A stretch of DNA of 64,000 nucleotides from Hericium rajendrae (taxonomy: Eukaryota > Basidiomycota > Agaricomycetes > Russulales > Hericiaceae). Under the pieces are notes generated by a model, which made no database searches, had not been told where the DNA came from, and saw nothing but the letters and a program-made list of their open reading frames with translations. Of this stretch, positions 56,282 to 64,000 are shown one piece after another (the stretch's first letter is position 1; each line of letters starts with the position of its first letter). Position numbers and translations under genes: made by a program. The stretch lies in the NCBI GenBank assembly GCA_033439255.1, contig CM065878.1:3596001-3660000 (forward strand). Reading direction: 5' to 3'.

Positions 56282-57070
56282 TCACGACCGCGCGTCTTCA
56301 GGATTTGGGTCTGGGAGATGCTTCCGCCGGTTGAGAAACAAGCGTCGCAAAACCCTGCATGAAACAAATTGAAATCAGTCTTTACTCACACAAAGGCAAA
56401 CGAAGAGCAGACGTACTTGTTCGCCTCTTCATAGTTTTCTTTCACTTTGTCGCACTCTGCGTCTTCAGGCAGGGCATTCTCGTCTAAATTAAGCGCGGCC
56501 CGGCCTCCGTGATAGAGGCCTTTTAGAATTGAGAATTGAGCGCTGCTGTCATCGACCTTGTATGGCGGCGTAGGCGGGGAACGGGGCATGGCACACATAT
56601 CCTTTCCAGGATGAGCCGGTTGTGGGTGGACCGGTTGTGGGTGAATTAAGGAGGTGGACGGTTGGTGGTGGGATGGGGGAAGCGCGTCTCTCCTCGGATT
56701 ATCGGCGACAAAAGGCATCGTCACAAGATGCTGACGACGACATTATTCTCCGGAACTGCGTCTCGGCGTGCAGGTCGTGCAGGATGCTGTTGAACTTTGC
56801 GTATTCTCCAGGTCTTTCTGGCGTCTGGTGCGACGACGACGAACGCGGCGGCGAAAATGGACTGTCGCTCATGTTCAGGTCTTCCTCATCCTCCCCATCT
56901 ACGTATGAAGGCCCTGGAATCGCCCAACCGCGAGATGGCCCGTCGAGAGATGGCGCAAACACCCTGCGGCGCTTCATGGCTTGGTGGCCAAGGTCGTGTG
57001 AGTCTGATGGCATGAGGGGAATGTCAGGCATCGATGGGATGGGCGACGGGGCGCGCTGCCTCTTCAGCAT
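56282..57070 (-). CDS. hypothetical nuclear-looking protein
   Basis: From ATG 57070: MLKRQRAPSPIPSMPDIPLM, HQAMKRRRVFAPSLDG (basic cluster like a nuclear signal), an acidic DGEDEEDLNMSDSPFSPPRS, then EYAKFNSILHDLHAETQFRR. After a one-base frame change near 56725 come proline-rich PSTSLIHPQPVHPQPAHPG, RSPPTPPYKVDDSSAQF, LDENALPEDAECDKVKENYE, EANKVLRRLFLNRRKHLPDP and the end PEDARS, stop TGA at 56284-56282. No domain recognised; Ser-Pro sites suggest phosphorylation. The final helix is the most conserved-looking part. The frame change may be sequence error or may mean I have joined two frames wrongly. Confidence 0.5.
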
Positions 57071-57332
57071 GGTCGCTGAAACAATCAGATGGAAGATTGA
57101 TTGATGAGGATGAGATTGCGAAGAGGAGAAGACGGTGGTGAGGAAGGACCGGCGCAGCGCTCGCCTGAAGTAAGTCAGTCAGGGAGACGCGTGCGGTGGC
57201 ACTGGCTGAGGTCTTCGCCCGCGGCATCACGTGCGCTTTATGTTATGTCATCCTATTATTGAGTTCGTCGCACTTGCTGCAGACTGCAGTCTACTACCCT
57301 TTGCTCTCGTCGACGAACACTCTTAGGACATT

Positions 57333-60113
57333 ATGGACGACATGGACGCGTTTGCCGCTATGGGATTCGGCGGCTTTGGCAAGCAAAGCAAGAAGAAGCA
57401 GCTTGACGTCGGGAGATTCGACAAGAGCAAGCGGCAAGAGGTGCGTACTCTATGTTCGCTACTTTCGCAGAGAGCTAATCGTGTGCATGCCTGCCCACAG
57501 CAGAAGCTGTCAGTATCAGCTACTCCTTCAGTCAAACCCGAGGAAGATGGAGTTATCGCCTCGTCTTCTGCGACCCCGCAGCCCCCAATTGCGATCTCGA
57601 CCCCAGCAGGACCGACGCCGAGCGAGCCCAGTCCTTCGCCAGGTCCTCCACCAGACGCAGACGCAGCGTCCGCACCTGGCTTCGTAGAGCCAGAATTTGA
57701 CGCAGACGAGCCCGCTTATGAAAACGGCGTGGACTTGCCAGACTTCCCCACCACACACGAGCTAATTCTGAAGGACCACACGAAGGTCGTGTCTGCGCTC
57801 GCCTTGGACTCTTCCGGAGCGCGAATTCTGTCCGGCTCGTATGACTATGACTGCAAACTATGGGACTTTGGTGGAATGGACATGCGGTGTAAACCATTCA
57901 AGACTTGGGAGCCTGCGGGTACTTATTATGTAGGTCACTCGCATTTTGTGGTGCTGGGTACGCTGTCTGATGGGTTCTGCCTGTAGATACACGACGTAAA
58001 ATATTCACCCGATGGCCATAGTTTCCTCGTTGTTTCCGGAACAACGCAGGCAAAGTTATATGATCGTGACGGGGAGGAGCAGTAAGTCTTTTCCATGCCT
58101 GGCTGGCTCGAGGGCAGACTGACCTGACTGGCAGGGCCACTTATGTCAAGGGAGATCCTTACATTCGCGACATGAAGAATACATCGTACGTTTTCGTGCA
58201 ATATTGGTCGACTCTTTGCTTACCAGTACTCGTAGGGGTCATGTTGGCGAGCTGACATCATGCGCATGGCATCCGAAGGACCCGCAAACTTTCATCACGA
58301 GTTCGGCAGACTCGACAATTCGGTATGTGCTCATGGCATAGAGAATGGACTTGCGATCTGACATCTGTCAGAATATGGGACGTCGAGAACAGGCGAAAGC
58401 AGAAGACGGTCATTGTCGTGAAGTCCAAAGAACGAGGAGCCCGTACAAAGGTTACAGCATGCGGGTACTCACCTGACGGAAAGTACATTGGTGGAGGTTT
58501 GTCTCTTTACTTGTGATACAAGTTCATGGGCTCACACTTTTGTGAGCAGCCTGTTTGGACGGTACGCTCCACATGTGGAAGACCAACTCGAACTTTGTTC
58601 GTCCAGATATGACGATTCAAAATGCCCATGCGAAGGGTACAGAGACAGGTTCACTCGTATTTTCAGTGGATGGGCATACATTAGTCACTCGGGGTGGTGA
58701 CAACACTGTGAAACGTGAGCTTTGGTTCTTCTTTCGACGATGCGTAACTCAGATTGAATCTGTCCATCAGTATGGGATTTACGTTCCTTCAAGAAGCCCA
58801 TAGCAACGAAGGAGAATGTTCTGACGCTCTATCCTACAACAAACGCAATATTCAGCCCCGACAACAAGTACATTGTGACCGGTGCCGGCGCTTCGACGAA
58901 AGGCGGTAAGGGTCGTCTGCTCTTCCTTCGACGAGAGGACCTTGGGGTGGAAAAGGAACTGGAGGTCGATTCCACGCCTGTCGTGGTCCAATGGCATCCA
59001 AAGATCAACCAGGTGCGCGCTCATCATAATGCTGAAACGATCTTTGTATCTGACACATTGCAGATAATCACTGGCTGTACTAACGGACAGATCTGTGTGT
59101 TCTACTCTCCGCAAACATCTCTGAACGGTGCCAAGCTGCTCCTGAGCAAAGGACCTGCGAAGCGCCCTACGATCGAGGACATGTCGGCCGCACTGGCTGC
59201 GCCAACTATCCTCACTCCCCATGCCCTGCCTATGTTCCGCGATGAGGATATGGCGAGGGGGAGCAAACGCAAGCACGAAAAGGACAGGCAAGATCCACGG
59301 AAGAGCCGGCGACCAGAACTGCCTGTTACAGGTCCCGGTCGCGGAGGACGGGTGGGCGCGAGTGCGACGCAGCACGTCGTGCAGAATTTGGTGCGAGACA
59401 CGACGCGGGACGAAGATGTGCGTATTCACTTTACCTTGATGAGTGTGGGGCAGCGCTGTGCGTGGCTATTCTGGCGAACGAGGCTAAATCTGGGCGACCT
59501 CCACCATCGTATGAGCCTCGATCATCTGATTCCTCATCATGATTGGTGTCATTCATCGCGGGCATTGTCCTGCGGACAGAGTCGACGATGTAAATGCCGC
59601 TTTGAATGGGGGCGGAGGAGAGCGGGACGGATTCCATGGTGCTTTGTGCACTGTCGTGAAGGGACGGACCTTCGTACGATGGACGGATGCCGTGTTGACA
59701 ACGGCAAAGCATTTTCTGATGCGGCCGTTCGGCATTTGTCGGTGGCGTCAAACCTTATCTGCTGTGCTCGCATCCGCCGCCCGCGTCTCACACGTTGCCT
59801 GTCTTCTGCCATAACCTTGACATCTTAACTGACTTCATTTTACAACTTTTTTTTAGCCTCGCGAAGCCCTGCTCAAGTACGCGGAACCAGGCGAGAAGGA
59901 TCCGCGGTGGACTTCAGGTAGGTTTCGATTTTCTTTTGTTCAATTTTCTGTCGGTTGGGCATTGCCGAGACCCTGCATTGGAGTATTTGTCATCGTTTAC
60001 GCTGATGCTGACATTTGATCTCCGCTTGAATTTGCACAGCGTGGCGCACCACCCAGCCCAAACCCGTCTTCCGAGAGGTCGAGCAGGACGACGAGGAGGG
60101 CGAGAATCGATAG
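57333..60113 (+). CDS. WD40 protein WDR70 homologue
   Basis: WD40 protein of the WDR70 (gastrulation-defective) family, which works with CRL4/Ddb1 ligase in chromatin and DNA repair. Starts MDDMDAFAAMGFGGFGKQSK; an acidic/Pro linker precedes the propeller: LKDHTKVVSALALDSSGARI, LSGSYDYDCKLWDFGGMD, KYSPDGHSFLVVSGTTQAKL, GHVGELTSCAWHPKDPQTFI, TSSADSTIRIWDVENRRKQK, ACLDGTLHMWKTNSNFVRP, GHTLVTRGGDNTVKLWDLRS and others. The C-terminal part carries PREALLKYAEPGEKDP and AWRTTQPKPVFREVEQDDEE, features typical of WDR70. Stop TAG at 60111-60113. The intron 59419-59857 is about 440 nt, eight times the local norm. Confidence 0.88.
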
Positions 60114-60367
60114 ATACATGTGTTTGGGGATGTATAGTAGCTGTCTTGGTAGTAGACAAAGCGAGAGAGAAAGAGAGAAAAGAAAGGGGAGGCAAGGAAG
60201 TCGGACTAAGCAGGGTGGCCCTTGCGCGGGAGATTGAACCTTAATTGTTGGAAGCTATAAAGCCCTAGTCAGCGTCGGACGTGGGCTGTCTCTCAAATCT
60301 TCCCTTGCCTCCCTGTCCCCCCCTTACACGTCACCTCGTGACTGTCACGCCCACGCCCGCCACTCAA

Positions 60368-63017
60368 ATGCAAGTCGCGTCTCCCGTCCTCGATCACCTT
60401 CCCAACGGCGACCCCGTCCCGCCTCCCGCCGACTCCTTTTCTGAACCTGCCGACTCGCCCGATACTCCTGTCAATACACAGACTTCGCCCGTCGTCAAGA
60501 TCGTTTCCGATGTTCCCGAGCCTGTGTCGGACGTCCGTCACGAACCGTTGCCCATTAATATAGAGAAGCTGGACGACGCGTCGACGCGTCCGCAGGTTGA
60601 AAGTTTGGATGCAGGTGTGTACTACATTCCCTTGACCATGTTCCACGCGTTCTCATCGCGTTTGTAGTTTCTATCACAGCGGAGGCTCCTCCACCCTCTC
60701 CACTGCCGACTACTGGCGAGCCCTTGACTGATGTCCATATGGCTGAGGAGGCAACCCCTGTTGAGACCCCTCAAGCTGCGGACGCTGATGTAACGATGGA
60801 GGAAGTCGTGCAGCCAACTACGAATGGTCACATCCCTGCGCACGACGGTCCCGCCGACGAGTCGTTGGCCGCTACCCCCGCTTCTCCTCTTGCTGCGTCT
60901 TCGAGTACCGCTGTAGAGTCCCTGCCTGCTGATACGACTAATGAAGACCGTGAATCTAAACCTCCTCCTGCGAAACGTGCGCGGAAGTTCTCCGATGCAG
61001 AGCAAGCTTCCGTTCATGTAAGTGAGCTTGTCTGCTCTGTGCGCCCATTCAGGCGTGCTAATACAACGTTTGCTCCGTCATCTTCGAAGACTACGCAAGC
61101 ACCTACGGACGTTCCATCGAGGGTATCCACGTTCAGCGCCGCGCAGCACAAGTTCGCGATGTCCACAGTCCGTACCCTCAAAAAGTTGAAGGACTCGATG
61201 CCATTCAGACAGCCCGTCGACTACGTCAAGTTCAATATTCCTCATTATCCTACCATCATCACCCACCCGATGGACTTCTCCACCATCGAACGAAAGTTGG
61301 CGTCGTCAAATCCGGCTAAACCTGACCCGAACCCCAACAACCCGCGGTACTTCTCGGCGGATGAGTTCGAAGCTGACGTACGACTCATCTTCAGCAACTG
61401 TGAGACTTTCAACGGGCCAGATCACTTCGTGACGCAGCAGGGGAGGCGTGTCCTTGAGGTCTTTGACAAGCAGATCAAGCATATGCCTGGTCCGGAAGAG
61501 GTATGCTCCCCTACCTCCTTCCATCGTCGCGAGCTCATGCTTATCAATCAGCCGAAACCTGCACCTGTTGTTAAGAAGCCTGCGACCCCACCGCCGCCGC
61601 CGCCTCCAGCACCTGCACCGAAGAAGCCGGTTAGGCGGGCATCGCAGTCGGTACCTGTCATTCGCCGCAACGACCATGAGAATAACGCTCGACCGAAGCG
61701 CGAAATCCATCCCCCTCCTCCTAAAGATCTTCCATACGCGGATGCGCCGAAGAAGGCGCGACGTGCACGGGGGTCGAAGAAGGATATCTACAGCGAGCAG
61801 CTTCGTTACTGCGGCAAGATCTTGGATCAGCTCGGGAGGAAACAACATCAGAACATCGTGTTGCCTTTCGCTGAACCAGTTGGTAAGTGATTGATCATCA
61901 TCAACGTCAGGATTGCGACTGACATGCAGTATCCAGACTGGGTGAAGCTTCAGATCCCGGATTATCCCAGAATTATTAAGCGACCCATGGATCTGTCGAC
62001 GATGCGCAGAAAGCTCGAAAACGGCGAATATCCGAACCCGGACCGTTTCCGCGACGACTTCAAGCTCATCATCTCCAACTGCTTCACGTACAATTCTCCT
62101 GGCACGCCGGTGAACCAAGCCGGCATAGAATTGCAGCACCTTTTCGACGAGAAGTGGGCTCATATGCCGCCACTCCCTACCAGCGACGAGGAGGAAGAAG
62201 AATTCGATGAAGAGGCAGAAGAGCGCAGCCGTACGTTCTTATTAAATTTGTTCGATTTTCCGAGCAGCGACTCATATTCACGTACAGGTCAGCTCAACAG
62301 TCTTGAGTCTCAAATGGAGAATCTTCGTGGTGCTATTGAGATGTTGAAGAAGGAGGGCACTGGCAAGAAGGAGAAGAAGGAAAAGAAGAAAGAGAAGGCC
62401 CCTGCTCCCGTACCGTCGACATCGAAACTGCCGAAGAAGGATTTGAAACCGCCGCCCCCGAAGAAGAAGGCCGGCAAGAAAGCGACCATCCCTGACGACG
62501 ACACCCTCACGTTTGACCAGAAGAAGGATCTCAGCGAAGCGATTCAACATCTCGATGGACAGAAGCTTGAGAAAGTCATCCAGATCATTCATGAAGGCGT
62601 GCCCGAGATCCGTGACGTGAGTCAGCTCGATTTTGATATTTTTATTCATTAGCTCACAACCTTTCTTCCTTGAACCAACAGAGCCAAGAAGAGATCGAGC
62701 TCGAGATCGACACGCTTCCGCCTGCAGTCCTTCAGAAGCTGTTCAACTTCGTGCTGAAGCCGCTTCGCCAGCCCGCTACGAAGCGGAACAGGACTGCAAA
62801 GGGCACGGGAACTGGCGGACTCAAGCGCAAGAGCATGGACGAGGACGTCGAAGCAGAGAAGATTCGTGTCCTTGAGGCGCGAATGGCCCTGTTTGAGCAG
62901 CAGCACGGAGAAATGGCGAACGCCCCTTCCTTGGCCGCAGTCGCACCCGCGCACGACAGCGAGCATTCATCGGACTCGAGCTCAGACGAAGATAGCTCTG
63001 GTAGCGAATCGGAGTAA
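60368..63017 (+). CDS. BDF1: BET double-bromodomain protein (Bdf1-like)
   Basis: Chromatin reader of acetylated histone H4 that links TFIID and SWR1 to promoters. An acidic/Pro N-terminus contains KPPPAKRARKF. Bromodomain 1: HKFAMSTVRTLKKLKDSMPF, RQPVDYVKFNIPHYPTIITH, PMDFSTIERKL, SNCETFNG. A poly-Pro linker precedes bromodomain 2: CGKILDQLGRKQHQNIVLPF, WVKLQIPDYPRIIKRPMDLS, ISNCFTYNSPGTPV. ET domain: LTFDQKKDLSEAIQHLDGQK, LEKVIQIIHEGVPE, EEIELEIDTLPPAVLQKLFN. It ends in a Ser/Asp/Glu tail at 63015-63017 (TAA). The acceptor before DWVKLQI is the CAG at 61928-61930. TATAAAG-like sequence lies near 60255. No frame breaks. Confidence 0.95.
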
Positions 63018-63410
63018 ATGCGTAGAGCGACCTCATCTCCTGCTTGCTTCGTTCCGCGGTCTTCTCTTTTTACTATTCATCTGGCTTTGACTTGTCTCTT
63101 CGTTCTGCTTCCTTGTGTGTTTTTATTACCTCTGACTTTTCTTCCCGCAATGTCACTATACGCTCAAACATACACCCTCCAATTTAAAGTATAGCAATCC
63201 CTGTAGTTAGTTAGTAGCTTACTAGTTGAACACGATGATGTTTGGAAGAAAAATAATTGCGAGAGCAAATAACATTCTGTAAGACGAGGCCGATACACAA
63301 CAGCCATACGATCGAAAACAAGTTGAGCGCGAAATAGCAACCAAGTACCATTACATATCGATCCTCCAGAACAATACAATAACCAGCTCGTACAATGGTA
63401 TAAACAGAAC
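63018..63410. other. intergenic, convergent ends
   Basis: 3' regions of BDF1 and of the reverse proline-rich gene. T-rich then A-rich; no further feature. Confidence 0.5.
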
Positions 63411-64000
63411 CTATTTACGGCGGCCCCCACGCTGGAATGTCTGCCATCCTGAGCGACCTTTCTCCCGCTTATCGTCCTTCTTCGAAGGCACCTTTGCTGG
63501 GGGTTGACTCGGCGGCACAGGCACTAAGGCAGCCTGTGGTGCTACTGGCACCGCAGACGACGGAGGTGCGTAGGAGGGCTGGGTGAAGGTCGATAGCTGT
63601 GGTCCCGCCGACAAGACGGGCTGGGGAGGTGCGTAAGGTGGTTGGCCGAAGGGCGGTCGTCCTGCCTCAGTCGGTGGCTGAGGTGGTACGGGACCTACGT
63701 CCCATCCGCGGCGCGGTCCGCTCGAACGCATGGATGTGTCCTCCGGCGGCGGAGCCTGCCTTGACCAGCCTCCGGAGGGTGCTGCAGCCTGCGGCGGTAG
63801 CACTGCGGATAAAGTGACCGGCGGGGGAGGACGACTCGCCCAGCCTCCAGAGCTTGGCGCTACCGCCGGCGGAGGCCCTGTGGGCAAGGGCGCAGGAGGA
63901 GGTGGTGTACGTGACGTCGTATCCAGTGAAGACCAGCCGCCGGTTCGAAAAGCGGGGGGTAAGTGGGCATCTCGAGCTGGAGATGGGGCTGCGGGTGGGG
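63411..64000 (-). CDS. proline-rich protein with GGW repeats, 5' part outside window
   Basis: Reverse-strand frame open from the right edge to TAG at 63413-63411. It is low-complexity: Pro, Gln, Ala and Ser dominate. A short motif recurs every 25-30 residues: TGGWSSLD, SGGWASRPPPP, SGGWSRQAPPP and RRGWDVGPVPP. The end is basic (PSKKDDKREKGRSGWQTFQR, GGRRK). This looks like the disordered tail of an RNA-binding or splicing protein, but no folded domain lies in the window, so I give no name. An intron in the outer part cannot be excluded. Confidence 0.6.
   Translation of the reverse strand, partial: PPAAPSPARDAHLPPAFRTGGWSSLDTTSRTPPPPAPLPTGPPPAVAPSSGGWASRPPPPVTLSAVLPPQAAAPSGGWSRQAPPPEDTSMRSSGPRRGWDVGPVPPQPPTEAGRPPFGQPPYAPPQPVLSAGPQLSTFTQPSYAPPSSAVPVAPQAALVPVPPSQPPAKVPSKKDDKREKGRSGWQTFQRGGRRK

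Noticed and set aside
61306-62163. 285-codon reverse open frame over BDF1
   Set aside because: Antisense shadow of the bromodomain exons.
1-64000. Programmed ribosomal frameshifting as the cause of the many frame changes
   Set aside because: The sites share no slippery heptamer or fixed spacing, occur in unrelated genes and go in both directions. Base-count error is simpler.
1-64000. tRNA, transposon or retroelement remnants
   Set aside because: I looked for tRNA box-B-like sequence, terminal repeats and transposase or reverse-transcriptase motifs and found none I could defend.

Overview
This window is nuclear DNA from a filamentous basidiomycete, most likely a mushroom-forming agaricomycete. 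Nearly every gene is split by short introns of about 50-60 nt with GTRNGT donors and CAG/TAG acceptors. Coding exons are GC-rich, genes are closely packed on both strands, and the gene set is typical of fungi (Sgf11, Sym1, UPF0658, Urb2, a Bim1-like copper protein, a Ctr transporter). I recognise no transposon, retroelement, CRISPR array, rRNA or tRNA.

Layout. 0-18 kb: an Ulp1 SUMO protease running in from the left edge; a peptidyl-tRNA hydrolase 2 gene (PTH2, copy A); the DEAD-box ribosome-biogenesis helicase Has1; a Pom33/TMEM33 membrane protein; a small membrane protein; a CBS-PB1 protein; the SAGA subunit Sgf11; a second PTH2 (copy B); a small membrane protein; a UPF0658 Golgi protein; and the SNARE Bet1. 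18-26 kb: a GH15 glycoside hydrolase cut into about 36 exons, then two tandem histidine-phosphatase (PMU1-like) genes, the first decayed and the second intact. 26-46 kb: housekeeping genes, namely Mpv17/Sym1, Utp4, Tim10, a small zinc-finger protein, threonine aldolase, Urb2, an RWD-RBR ubiquitin ligase, a multi-KH protein and V-ATPase subunit C. 47-56 kb: a stretch rich in sulfur and metal genes, namely mercaptopyruvate sulfurtransferase, a Bim1-like copper-acquisition protein beside a Ctr copper transporter, a mitochondrial rhodanese, and frataxin. 56-64 kb: an unknown nuclear-looking protein, WDR70, a BET bromodomain protein and the end of a proline-rich protein.

Three themes run across genes. 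Has1, Utp4 and Urb2 are all nucleolar ribosome-biogenesis factors. Bim1-like plus Ctr form a plausible copper-uptake pair. Rhodanese and frataxin sit side by side and both look mitochondrial.

A quality caveat matters for any reader. About a dozen otherwise conserved genes, including genes expected to be essential (TIM10, UTP4, URB2), carry single-base frame breaks. Many of them lie in short homopolymer runs that look one base short. Others such as HAS1, GH15, PTH2-B, BET1, YFH1 and BDF1 read through cleanly. The simplest reading is sequence or assembly indels, not mass gene loss. Spans given for the affected genes are spans of homology.
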